64,000 nucleotides of DNA from Megalobrama amblycephala (taxonomy: Eukaryota; Chordata; Actinopteri; Cypriniformes; Xenocyprididae). Position 1 is the first letter of the stretch, and every line of letters starts with the position of its first letter. The position numbers and the translations under genes are program-made. The notes under the pieces were generated by a model. It made no database searches, was not told where the DNA came from, and worked only from the letters and a program-made list of their open reading frames with translations. The DNA lies in contig NC_063045.1 of assembly GCF_018812025.1 (NCBI RefSeq), positions 54,274,457 to 54,338,456 on the forward strand, read 5' to 3'. Below, piece after piece: positions 34,417 through 45,969 of this stretch.

Positions 34417-34872
34417 TGTTCCTGCATTAACAGCCTTTATTGATTCTGCAACAGAATTTTTTATCAACCAATCATAGGCCAGATCCTAACTCTAGCCTTA
34501 AACCCTTAAATCTGAGGGAAATTATGGGTTGATAAGAACATTGCTCAAGCTCTAATGATGCTTTCAGGTTGAGTTCGGAAATTGTAAGCAGCAAAAATAA
34601 CCATTTCAACAGTACTAAAACAAAATAAAGAGCAAAGGGTGCACAGTAAGTGTGTATTTGATGCTTTATTTTTGAATTTGATCATTCATTGTGCTGCTAC
34701 GGAGAATGATGGATAGTGTACAAACCTGTCACTTCATAAAGCAATTAAATGAGTAGGGTTTCCTGTCATTAACAGGTGCAAAAAGATCAATTGTACTGTC
34801 ATAAATTACATTTATAGCTTGAACGTTGAGGTAATGTTGACAACCAGCAAGGATGTTGACCCAGGAACATGT
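34417..34872. mobile_element. MITE with 'atgttcctg' inverted ends
   Basis: The left end is atatgttcctgcattaacag and the right end is ttgacccaggaacatgtctt, imperfect inverted repeats. The internal 'accaatcataggccagatcc' and 'aaattatgggttgataagaac' words are ones I associate with a common cyprinid element. A worn copy of the right end is at about 8610-8650. Confidence 0.68.
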
Positions 34873-35820
34873 CTTACTTGAGTAAATTATGTCAACATTT
34901 TAAAATTCAATACATTTGTTTTATATTAGGCCACATGGAATTTGCTGAAAATTTGTTAATAACTTAAAATTTAGCTATAGAATAACTTCCCTGGATAACT
35001 CAAATATCCAAGTTGTTAGTTAATACAATATTTCAAGTTTTAAAATAACTTGTTTTTGTTACATTTAGGGCCGTCAGTTAGGTATGTCAGGGTATGGTGG
35101 CTGCCATACTTTGGCTGCCTGGTCAGGTCAATGCAGTTGCAAAGTAACATATTTTTATTGCAGGATTAACAGAGTTATATTACTACATGTAAAATGTTAT
35201 TTGTAATTGTTTAATAAAAGAGAAAAATACATTATATTTGTGTCACATGAGCTAAACGCGTTGCTAATATGTCTATTTACAATGTGAATAGTGTTGAGTA
35301 TTGTAGCCAATCATATGCATTTCTGTTGAAAATAATGACCAATCAGAGGTGTTTAAGTTACTGGCTGTGAGAATCCACTCAGTATCTCTCAAAACGCTGA
35401 ATGAGTTGATGTTTACGGCAAGTTTACTAAGTTCTGTACATGCACAAATCCTCTCATTATAACAAACAAAGCAGATACACAATGTAGGTAAAAGATCCAT
35501 TGATTAAAATGGGACTTTTTGCACTCAATGAGTTTTCTCTGAACTGACTGACAGTGTCAGTGATTTATAAAGATAGTGCTCTTTCCTCGCTTTTGTGCAA
35601 TTTCATTTGCAAGTTGAAGAAAAGTACAGTTTTTCATGAAACTTTATAATATTTCCTACAATTATATATTTCAACTTTAAAAACAAAAATAGTGACAAAA
35701 ATAGATTTTTTAAATGTTATAATAGATATAAAAAGCTATATTAGGGATTGAAAATGACTAATGAACCAATAAGTGTTCCTCTGCAGCCATCTACTGGTTA
35801 TAGTGGTAATTTAATGTCTT
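34873..35820. other. No gene seen
   Basis: A+T-rich DNA; 'attttagggccgtcagttagg' near 35064 may be a fragment of a transposon terminus. Nothing else can be supported. Confidence 0.45.
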
Positions 35821-36604
35821 TTTAAAGCTGCTGTCTGTAAGATTTGCCTCTTAGTCGCCATCTCTGTTTGAAACCTGCAATTGCAGTTATATGCAGAATT
35901 ATTATCTTTACGTGCATTGTGCATCGACACGGCTTCTCAGCATGGATGAATCTGATGTTTGCTGTCAGTCACCATACTGGTGTAGATACTGTACTTCGGA
36001 ATCACAGATTGTAGTCTTGAAGTATGACCAAAGTAGGAATTTTCACCAGAAAATGTCATCTGAACAAGTAAGTAACATGTCTGCCACTTTTGTTCTGACC
36101 AACTGAGGGAAAAAGTATAGGCATAGAATAAATCACGCTGCCAATGGTGATTAAATCTAACGATCGCTTAGCTAATATTGCATCAAACCTTGCAAATTAT
36201 TATTGTTATATTTTGTTCTCAAAAAGATTTCAATTTCTGTAGCCACTCCACAGTCCGAAGTCTTTCGCTTTTTGACCACGGCTGAATCTCCAGTTGTGAT
36301 TAATAATTCCAGCTGCTGTGAGAAAAGGCTATAAATGATCCACTACCAGCAGCCTTTTATATGCATAGTCTAGCTGGGACTCCTTCCTTCTGTTAACAGA
36401 CGTGACGTAATGACACAAAGACGAACTGCTGCATGCTCGAATTTCCTGCGGAAATCCATTATTCCGATTTATTATAAAACATTAGAACACACTTACTGTT
36501 GTGAATCGAGCTAAGGTAAGGTGAACACTGGCTAATTATGTACTTGCTCAAAAATTTATTTTGGATAATTTTTAATCAAAAAAAGTTATGGACTGCAGCT
36601 TTAT
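35821..36604. mobile_element. TTAA MITE, 'aaagctgctgtctgtaag' family
   Basis: The left end TTTAAAGCTGCTGTCTGTAA and the right end ttatggactgcagctttata are inverted repeats with a few mismatches. The right TTAA has decayed to TTATA. The interior contains a 71-codon frame (35891-36106) with several Cys residues. I do not recognise it and treat it as element-derived. Confidence 0.8.
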
Positions 36605-37452
36605 ATTTTAAAATAAAAGTTTTTGTTTTTCACCAAGTGTTAGTTTTCCTATGCATCGTGAAACTTAGTTTTTTAGTTTTTAGCTTTGAAGTGCTGGAAA
36701 AAGTCCTTGAAAAGAACTTGAAAAGTCCTTCATTCTTATAGCGGTCTATAACTGTTTAATTTGCTTGGTTAAGATAAAAGCTATATGTGACTCATCCTTG
36801 AAAGCACCACACACTTGTCGTGTTTGAAGGGCGGTGCTCTCTCCAATCGCTATAACTTTGCATGAATTTCAGTTTTATGCATTTCAATTTGTCAAATGGC
36901 TTCAATGTAGATGTGCTTGTTGTGATATTTGAGGATGGCTGCAGCAGCAGCATGCATAGGGTCAGGAATTAAAGAAGATATGCTGGACTGTCACGTCGAA
37001 GGGGGTAAGATTTGATGACATCATCAGAATTCGCCATTCCTTGGCTTTTGGTGAAATGACACCACTGGTTAAGTATCTAATGCAGTCTTGTCAAAAATTG
37101 AACTTAACCTAATAAATGAAGTTTACTAATTGCAAATAGATTTGATTGTTTCTACTCAGTAATTTCATTTGATTGCCTTATCTAAATTATAATCATCGTA
37201 TTGATTATACCATCATCATTTGACTGAGTCAGACATGATTCAAACAAGAGCTCCTTGATTTTTCTGTGTGCATTAAAAGATTGTTGGTGTGGAGCAAAAT
37301 GGCTTTTATGAACATCATCAAAGGAAAAGCTAACCAACCTAACCATGACTGAAACTAGCACGGCAGATTATGCATTTTTGTAGGCCAAAAGCACTTCCGG
37401 TTCCATTGTCCGGAAGTCAATGAGCTTTTTGAATGTATTTTTGTGTTTTCTT
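36605..37452. other. No gene seen; unique DNA
   Basis: No coding or repeat signal strong enough to report; the 'agtccttgaaaag' word is repeated near 36700-36730. Confidence 0.45.
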
Positions 37453-38515
37453 TAGTGCTGTCAATGTTAATGCATGCGATTAATTTTTTCCCAGTTTAGG
37501 CATTACAAATATTAACGCAATTAACGCATCTGTTTTTTTCTGTCATCCTTTGGCTAGCATTACAATATATGATCATGGTCTTATTCATGCAAATGCTTTT
37601 AAACCATTTAAACGCGCCAAAAGAGAAAAAGAGAACACGCTGTCTATGAATGTCCTGCCACACACACAACACACAGGAAGACGCGCGCCATCGTGCGCAT
37701 GGACAGCACGCCAGATTCGATTTCTGTCATGCTTGAACAAACAATAACACGCACAATAATGCCAAAAATATCAGTTTTGTCGAGTATCCTCATAAGAGTG
37801 GGCATGAATGAGTTGAATACAGTCTTAAAACAAAAGTAAAGAGCTGTGAGAAAGTGGGACGCGTGTGAGATCTGCGTTATGTGCAGCAGCGCCAGCTCTT
37901 AAAGTGACAGCAACCAAAGTCATTAAAAGAACAAAGGTAACAGGGAAAATTACTCACTGCTCTTGACTAAAGAACTTTTGTAGCTTTAATAATGATTATC
38001 TATATTTAATTTAGGCTATAAATAATGCAGTGCAGACTGTTTTGTAACTTTTTCAATTTCTGTATTTTTCCTATCTGTTAGACAGGTAGGAAAGGCACAG
38101 GTAAATATGACATTTATTATGGGTTTATGTGAGGATTGTTCTAAGTTCGCTTAAATTAAAAGTTGTTATATTTTTGAAGCCTAATAAATGTAAAAAATAT
38201 AAAATCTTTCAATTGCACTGTAATGTTGAATGGTTATAATTCATGTTTAAAACTGGGGGAAAAAAATACATTTCATCAAGACATCAGTAGCTGTAGGCTA
38301 TCAGTATCAGTAATACTGGCCTTCATTCATAAAAAGATGCCATTAAACAAGTATTCAAAACATACTGTCTTCATGTTTCTTTATGTTGTTTTAATTTGGA
38401 GAATAACTGTGAAATTATTACATTATAAAATATATTAAAAATGTATAAAAACGTAAGTGTTTTTAATTGCGATTAATCACAGAAACAATTGTGATTAATC
38501 AGGTTAATTTTTTTA
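37453..38515. mobile_element. hAT-type element remnant, 'tagtgctgtcaa' end
   Basis: The left end TTAGTGCTGTCAATGTTAAT with gcgattaat subterminal motifs is the fish hAT-type terminus also seen at 56242-56473. The right side keeps the complementary subterminal words (gcgattaatcac, gtgattaatcagg at 38467-38500) but not the last GACAGCACTA. A CpG-rich patch at 37610-37730 lies inside. Open frames are element-internal. Confidence 0.65.
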
Positions 38516-38829
38516 ATTTAATTTTTCTTTTTTTGTGTGTTTTTTGTTGAATGCCTGAAATAAGGTCTGTGGTTAACACAAGGTCAAGATTTCTAACATT
38601 TATTTAGCCTCTTGTTAGCAAGGTCAAGTTGCTATCAAGAGGCTAAATAGGACTAGGTTGTCGGGGGCATTAAACATCATCAGCTGAACAGGTAAACTCA
38701 TCTATTCACTAGTCCTTTACAGTCTTACTGTGTTTAGAATTGCGCTCTTGCAAATGATTCTACCTCAAACTTTCAGGGAAAATGTTTTTAAATAAAGAGT
38801 TGAAGACTGAAAGAGTAGGAAGCTTAATG
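38516..38829. other. No gene seen; short local inverted words
   Basis: 'ttatttagcctcttg' and 'caagaggctaaatag' (about 38600-38650) form a small inverted repeat around 'ttagcaaggtcaagttgcta'. Nothing else stands out. Confidence 0.5.
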
Positions 38830-39150
38830 GTAGTGATGTTAAAGTCATGCAACTGTAATATAGTTCATTTATAGCCTTTTATTAGATTTTTACTTCTGCT
38901 TATTGTATTTAGGCTTCAAAATTCATAAAGGTTAGGTTTATTTTTTAAGATTACCACGATTAACAAAATGTGTAAGAATCATAAACTTTTGTTGGTCGCA
39001 GAGCTTATTTTCTTCAACAACCCAAAATCCAATGGAAAAATCGTTTTTTGTCGAAGCATCCAGACGTGTGCCAACTTACAAATATATGTCATCAATGCAG
39101 TGCTCCATTTGCACGTCCCTGTAATTTCCCATGCTTTTAAATGAATTAAA
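38830..39150. repeat. Dispersed repeat, copy 3 of 3
   Basis: 'gtcatgcaactgtaatatagttc' class sequence at 38846 matches copy 1 in the same orientation. 'ccaaaatccaatggaaaaatcg' class sequence at 39020 matches copy 1 in the opposite orientation. This indicates an element with inverted arms rather than a simple segment duplication. Confidence 0.65.
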
Positions 39151-40571
39151 TCGCAAGGGCTTATGGGTATTCCCCCTAGCCACAATGCTCAGTATCAGAT
39201 AATATTATGAAGTTCATCGTTAAGCCTTAGCTTTATTAAGGATTATCATTCCGTCTAATTAGCTTCAGTAAAAACATATGGATTCAAGAAGCGAGTCCAA
39301 TCAAATCAAAGACAGAGTTGTGGTATTTCATAATTGAACACTTAGAAACTTAAATTTGTAAAAAAAAATTAAGCCAGAGAGGTTCAAGGAAATGTGAAAG
39401 TAATTCAAGTAATGTTTAATTAGGACAACTTGATGCTTTTTTATTAATGATGAAATTACTGTGTATCACGTGTCATTTAGCCTGGAGGGCCTGTTAGATT
39501 GTTTTTGGAGAGTTCAGTGTGATGATAGATGCTCGTGTGCATGCTCTGAGGCAGTCTGTTTCATTACCGAATATCATCTCACCTGCACAATGGGGAATTT
39601 TACCCTCCTGGTCTGCATTGTCAAGCACTGACAGACCCCCTGTGGATTTGAAAAGAGAGACATTAGAACATCAAACGCTGAGTTGAGCTCTCAGAGATCC
39701 ACTGTAGAGAATGCAGTGACTTCTTCAAATACACTGTGGAGGTCTTTTAAAAGCTACATAAAAGAGTTGAGGTAAAAAAATCGAGGGCTGTTGATATTTG
39801 ATGCTGCCAAGAAGTGAAAAACCAGAGACTGATCCAAGTTTGAACTTCTAATCCATTTGGAAGTGGTGCGCGGCATGGAGGCACTGGACTTTAGCTCCTC
39901 TGCATGGAGCCTGATGGTTGTTTTGCAATTAGACTTCATTTTCCTTACTGCTTTAGTTTGAGAAAGTGCTGATTGCACCTTGGACTACCTGTCAAGCCAG
40001 AGACTCTTGATCACCAGCCTTGAGTAAACCTTAGACATTTTAAATGTGTTTTAATGACCTGCCTTGTACCCACGGTGCTCACAATTGCACTATTAGCACA
40101 GGGGTGGATGGGGGACTAATTTAAGTGTCACTCTGTGCAGAATCCACTTGAACATCCAAGTCTTTGTGCTTCCTTCCACAAGCTCTGCAGATGCTCCGTG
40201 GAGTCGTATGCACGACAAAAGGCGATGGAGTCTGAATGTGAATATCATCATATAAAATCACATCAAAAGTAAAAATAAATATATTAAAATAAAGGCAACA
40301 CTCTCGGTTCTTTTTCTGTGGCTATGAATGAGTTGAGAAGAGTGTGCGTGTCATTGAAAATCTTTTCTATTCTAGAGACTTTGGTAATTATTGCCTTTGA
40401 GTGAGATGAACTGAGTGAAAAGATCAGGGCTAAATGGGTTTGGAAAAAAACAACAAAAAAATAGTACCTTTTTTTTGTCTGAATATGAAAAATTATAAAT
40501 AAATAAATATTTTTAATATATTTTTTAAAAAATGTTTGCAAGTTAAAAGTACACTTTAAAAGTTTATATAT
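39151..40571. other. Unique DNA; candidate regulatory block 39.2-39.6 kb
   Basis: About 39230-39500 holds ccgtctaattagcttcag, atgtttaattaggacaac and tattaatgatgaaattac, three ATTA-core clusters in repeat-free sequence. No coding signal. Conservation is a guess until aligned. Confidence 0.35.
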
Positions 40572-42607
40572 TTAAAGGCACAATATGTAAGATTTTTGGA
40601 TTAAAATATCCAAAAACCACTAGAACAATTTTATATATTTTGTTGCTTACATTATCCCAAATGTTTCCAAGAATATTTTAAAGGGGACCTATTATTATGC
40701 CCCATATACAAGATGTAATATAAGTCTCTGGTGTCAAAATAGCTCACAGATAATTTATTTTAGCTTGTCAAATTTGCCCCTATTTGGGTGTGAGCAAAAA
40801 CAACCCGTTTTTGTGTGTGTCCCTTTAAATGCAAATAAGCTGCTGCTCCTGGCCTGCTTTCTAAAAGAGGGTGGAGCTTTAACAGCTCTCACTTCGGTTG
40901 CTCAACAACAACAAAGCTGGAGAATCTCACGCAGCCAAAATGAGGATTGTCAGTAATGGTGTTCAGCCTTACATTGTTCAAACTGGAGTCAGACACTGAT
41001 GGAGAGACTCAGGAAGAAGTTTTAGAACTTAAACTTTTAGAATGTATCTGGATGGTTCTGAATGGTTAGTGGATAAATTAATGTAGTTGCTGTGGAATTG
41101 ATTCAACTCATCGACTAGCATGTGCTGTCATGTTAATCTTTTGTACAAAACCTGTATTGACGCCCACTATAGCGTACATGTTTGCCAAACAGAGCCATAC
41201 ACACCAGGCTAACATTTATGATTGCTATGAAATGCTGTGAATGCTAGTATTTTTTCCAAAATATCCTTTTTTAGCAATCGATCTTGCCAGGGTCAACTTG
41301 CAGGCTATCCAAGCTAAGAAGACTCTAAGTAGTGTTCTGTGCTCATCTGTGCAGCCAACAACAGAACAGTTAGCATGCTTTGCTTGAACTTTAGCCATGG
41401 CCTTAGAACTGGTACACCATTATCGCTTAAGGGGCGGTAATATTATAATAATATTATAATAAGATCCCCTTCCTACGTCACAAGGGGAGCAAAATCTGAG
41501 CGGCTCGTTTTTTCACATGCTTCCAGAGAAAAGCTTACCAAAACAGATTTACTGGATTGCCCTTTTTCACATTTTCTGGGTTAATAGATGCGCAGATGTT
41601 CCCTTTAATCCAGAGGAATAAGCAATTTTAACCAGGATACGGACCGTGTCCATGCATCATCTATCAATGACATCATATTAGGCTACCCTCGAGTTCTGAT
41701 TTTATTTTGTAGAAACCATGGAAACACCAAAGACACTTTAATATATTATGTGTTTTATTAGCAACTGTTTGGATACATTTATAGACAGAAAACTAATCAT
41801 GTTATAAATCTCAACACAGTAAGTCTTATTGTTTAAATCTTGTTTTCTTGATTTACAGCGAGTACCATGTTTTACCATGACTAATATCGATCTAGCTTAC
41901 AGCAGGGTGTAACAACTGTTTCATAGAAGCCGCTGCGCGAACACACAGACTAGCACTATAACTGGAATCAGCCTTTTGTTTCATTGACATCTTTCCACGG
42001 TTGAAACACTGATTGAGCGATTACATGTGACATGATACAGATTTCGGTATACTGTACTATATCTTTCAACATACCTGTTGGTGTACATTCATATTTATTT
42101 CGTGTTGTAACTAGTAAGGTGGAAGAGACGATCGGTTCATGCGCACTCCACGTTGCCAGCTGAAAAGACGTCTATGGTTGAGCCCTACCTGTGCACGTGC
42201 CTGACTTTAACATCTTTCAACACACAAATGTATTTAATATGATAAAACAGCGCTGCTTTACCACACATATTCATGACCGGAAGAAGCGGAAGCACTTGTC
42301 TGCGGCATAATAAAAGCTCCACTGCTCTCGAGCCGTGTGTCGCGCTCGTCTCTCATTAGCAATCGCTCCAGCGGCCTCGTTCCGCTACAAAGGCTCTCAG
42401 CCACACCCTGCTTCATACTACAGTAATGTTAATAAAGCTTTAATACATTAGCTCATCCATGAATATGATTTCTGCCCAATTTCTTTTCCACCGGCTGTAG
42501 ACGCGAAGAGAACACCTCCCATGATTCTGCCAAATTAAGGCGTCAAGCTACGCCTTTGTTTTGAATAAGCGACCTCTAGTGGCGAAAATTACATATTGTC
42601 CCTTTAA
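40572..42607. mobile_element. TTAA MITE, 'aggcacaatatgtaagat' family, carrying a nested insert
   Basis: The left end TTTAAAGGCACAATATGTAA and right end ttacatattgtccctttaag are inverted repeats; TTAA borders both sides. Excluding the insert at 40682-41608, the element is about 1.1 kb. Its interior includes 'aaaccatggaaacaccaaagac' class sequence and a GC-richer right half (42240-42420). The frame at 40765-40956 belongs to the nested element. Confidence 0.85.
40678..41608. mobile_element. Nested TTAA element, 'aggggacctatta' family
   Basis: TTAA (40678-40681) AGGGGACCTATTATTATGCC begins it and ...gatgttccct TTAA (41605-41608) ends it. The sequence resumes with tccagaggaataagc, which I remember as continuous with 'atgtttccaagaatatttt' in uninterrupted copies of the outer element. 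This is therefore a clean insertion with a TTAA duplication, the signature of piggyBac-type transposition. The interior 'agatgtaatataagtctctgg' and 'tgtgtgtgtccctttaaatgc' class sequence is typical of this cyprinid family. Confidence 0.88.
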
Positions 42608-42837
42608 GTTGCTTGTCAATTTATACTGAAACCTACTTGCGTAAATGCAGCAGCTACTTCTTTATGATTCATTTATTCCAGGATTGAATGTGTCCATAGC
42701 ATGGGGTTACTGAGTAGTAACAATAAATAAAAAAATAAAAAAAATAAAAGTAGCATTCAGCTGGTCATGTGACCTTAACATGGCAGTTTTTATTTGAAAT
42801 AACTATGAGCACCCTATATATTTTTGACAGCATTTAT

Positions 42838-43052
42838 TTATCTTTGTTAATATTAGTTAATACAATTGTTTATTATTTGTTCATATTAGTTCACAGTGCA
42901 TTAACTAACGTTAACAGACAACTTTTGATTTTAAAAATGTTTTAGCAAATGCTAAATTCAAAATTAAATTGAACAAATACTGTAGCTAATTTGAACTAAC
43001 ACTGAACAATACTTCTAATGTAGTGAAATTAAACTTTATTGTAAAGTGTTAA
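42838..43052. mobile_element. MITE fragment ending 'attgtaaagtgttaac'
   Basis: 'tttgttaatattagttaata' through 'cattaactaacgttaacaga' to 'tttattgtaaagtgttaac' is a very common cyprinid element. The matching left terminus (ttaacactttacaat) is missing, so the copy is truncated on the left. Confidence 0.7.
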
Positions 43053-43250
43053 CATTTTAACAAAGGAAATATTACTGAGTGCATCTTTTTCTTTTTCTTA
43101 ATATAAACTCTAGCAAATACATTTTGGAGAAGACACTTTATTGATCCCAGAGGAAATGTATTAGAAGTGTTCATGGATTTCCATTATCACGCTTGACTTC
43201 AGTTGTAATCAGGATTTTGGGTTGCTATTGCTTCACAAAACAACTCTATC

Positions 43251-43999
43251 TTAAAGGGTTAGTTCACCCAATAATGAAAATTCTGTAATTTATTACTCAC
43301 CCTCATGCCGTTTCACACCCGTAAGACCTTCGTTAATCTTCAGAACACAAATTGAGATATTTTAGTTGAAATCTGATGGCTCAGTGATGACACTTCCTCT
43401 CTCAAGATCCATTAATGTACTAAAAACATATTTAAATCGGTTCATGTGAGTACAGTGGCTCAATATTAATATTATAAAGCGACGAGAATATTTTTGGTGC
43501 ACCAAAAATAACAAAATAATGATTTATTTAGTGATGGCCGGAGCATAATGAATCAGTGTATCGAATCTTCTGTTCGAAGCGCCAAAGTCACGTGATTTCA
43601 GCCGTTGGCAGTTTGACACGCGATCCAAATCATGATTCGATACACTGATTCATTTGTGCTCCGAAGCTTCATGAAGCAGTGTTTTGAAATCGACCATCAC
43701 TAAATAAGTCGTTATTTAGTTTTTTTGGCGCTCCAAAAATATTCTCGTCGCTTTATAATATTAATATTGAACCACTGTACTCACATGAACTGATTTAAAT
43801 ATGTTTTTAGTACCTTTATGGATCTTGAGAGAGGAAATGTCATCAGGCTCCCTATGGAGGCCTCACGGAGCCATCGGATTTCAACTAAAATATCTTAATT
43901 TGTGTTCTGAAGATTAATGAAGGTCTTACGGGTGTAGAACGGCATGAGGGTAAGTAATAAATGATAGAATTTTCATTTTTGGGTGAACTAACCCTTTAA
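43251..43999. mobile_element. Palindromic TTAA MITE, 'gggttagttcaccc' family
   Basis: TTAAAGGGTTAGTTCACCC and its complement mark the ends; arms of about 300 bp are inverted copies ('cgctttataatattaatattg' near 43750 mirrors 43460-43480). The loop shares 'gaagcttcatgaagcagtgtt' and a CACGTG core with the loop of 2921-3885, so these two belong to the same subfamily. No coding content. Confidence 0.92.
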
Positions 44000-45000
44000 A
44001 CTTAAAATAAGTACACTCTGATAATTATTTCATTATATTCACTATGTGAAAACCCACTGCAAAAACGGATCTCCTAATATTGTATTTCAGAGTATTTCAG
44101 CATGTTTTATGATTTAATTATTACTTATAAAATCATTTCTCCAGGTTGATGTGTCAGGGTGAAATGTGAATAGACAATTTGCTCAAGGTGCAAAAACCTA
44201 TTCATTCGACGTAAATTAAATTTTGCTGTCACAAGATTAGACGACTCACGGCTTCATCATTGGATCTGAATGCAAGGCGAATGTCAGCAATCACAGAGAA
44301 CTTTCATGGAGAACTGTAATTTCTTATAGCATCATCTTTGCCGCATATGTGAGTAGTACCACCTCGTAGTCCAGAACTTCTTTCGCCCACTGACAGATAC
44401 AAAATGTCATGTTGCAAATAGCAACGGAATGACAACAGTTATTTTTTTCATATCACGTCAGAATAAAGACAAAAGCTGTCGTCATTCTGCCGCAGTTCCC
44501 ATGGACCTGTCAGCACCCTCGCTTCTCTGTGAGCGCAGCACCAATCATCTGTTTCGACTCTACAACTGAAATATTACTGCTGGCCTACCAACGCTTTAAA
44601 CATCCACTGATATTTTATTTATCTCTAGCAGACAGGATCCAAATGGCGAGAGATTTGCCCATCCTGAGAGATATATTGAGGAAGACACCTGTCAACAGCC
44701 TCATCTCTCAGAATAAAATATTTCACTGAAATTTTGATCATAAACCTTTAAAACTACTCTTTCAAATCGGATCTGAATTTGGCAGGTGTTTTATATGCAG
44801 TACAGCTGGTTCTCCAGGGGTGATTTGAGCCATAACCACTGGCACAAAAACATGCATGAAAAAGAGGATGGGGAAAAACACAATGAAACAGGACAGAAAG
44901 TTTATGCAGATTTATATAACAAATAAACACAGGCACATTTTTTTAAGATGCCGTGTCAAGGTGAAAATGGTCAACAGCAACATTCGTCTTTGAACGCAAT
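44000..45000. other. Unique DNA without a gene
   Basis: About 44230-44720 is complex and repeat-free (gaatgcaaggcgaatgtcag, cctgtcagcaccctcgcttc), possibly regulatory. No splice-flanked coding frame. Confidence 0.4.
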
Positions 45001-45004
45001 AACT

Positions 45005-45440
45005 TGTCTTGTGTTAATGGAAATTGCGACTTTTTTCTCACAATTGCAACTTTATATCTCGCAATATGACTTTATATCTCGTAAAGTCGGCAAGAAATGG
45101 AAGTTGCGATAGTCTTTTCTTCCCTATTGTGACTTATATCTAAGTGAAAGAGAGATAAAATGTAGTGCAGGACTTGATTTAGTCCATCGTTATTGATTTG
45201 ATTGTTGGATGGTTGTGGTTTGTTTTGGTCTCTGCAAGGGGGGGGGGGGGGGGGAGTTATTTTTATTAAAGATGGCTGATGATGTGCATGGATAAATCAT
45301 TTATAATAAATACTGCAATATTCCGTAAAAATCAAGAATTGTCAATTTTGATTTCATGTAAACTTTAATTGCAGCGTTAATTCTCTTAGTTGCAACATTA
45401 TTTCCCGTAATTGGGATTTTACTCCTAGTAGCGACTTTGA
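45005..45440. repeat. Minisatellite related to 25.0 kb, with a 17-G run
   Basis: Units such as ctcacaattgcaactttata and ctcgcaatatgactttatat repeat from 45030 to 45125, and worn versions (gtaattgggattttactcc) continue at 45360-45436. A run of 17 G lies at 45238-45254. A transposon (45441-45969) is inserted at the right edge. Confidence 0.65.
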
Positions 45441-45969
45441 CACAATTCACCCTTCGCAAAAACCCGTCCTCCTTAGTTACTGTTGCTTTGTCTGACAAGC
45501 CATGCACTCTCACACCACACATCATGTTCTCGCAGAGTGAAAAATACATCGCGGAGCGAAGAGGACACTGACAACGCGCCGACAGGCAAGACAGAACAGG
45601 TTACTTTTGGTATGAAAAAGTCTCAGCTTTCAAATTTTGTCATTTCTTTTAGAAATTCAAACAATAAATACCATTTTGTGGCTCTTTAATGTGTCTTCTT
45701 GACAGATCGCTGTAGGACCTCATTTCAAACGGGACGTGAACCGATCATCTCTTCCTACTAGTAATAAACATGAATTAACATTAGAAGGTATATGTTGATT
45801 CAATGACAGAAAGACATCAATACACACCATTTTTTTTTAAATTTAAGTCCACTGATGTTAATTTATTAACATATTAACATTATTCTCCTGTGTTTGTTTG
45901 TCGGACAAAATGGCGGATTCAGCATGATCGCCTGACAATCAAACTCCGGTGAACGAAGGGTGAATTGTG
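45441..45969. mobile_element. MITE with 'cacaattcacccttcg' ends, copy 1
   Basis: cacaattcacccttcg (45441-45456) and cgaagggtgaattgtg (45954-45969) are perfect 16-bp inverted repeats. The interior (tgctttgtctgacaagccatg, gaaccgatcatctcttccta, ggacaaaatggcggattc) is shared with the copy at 62433-62899 in the same orientation. No coding capacity is evident. Confidence 0.85.

Noticed and set aside
45238..45254. 17-G run as a functional G-quadruplex
   Set aside because: A pure homopolymer in a minisatellite next to a transposon. No gene or promoter nearby gives it a role, and homopolymer length is prone to assembly error.
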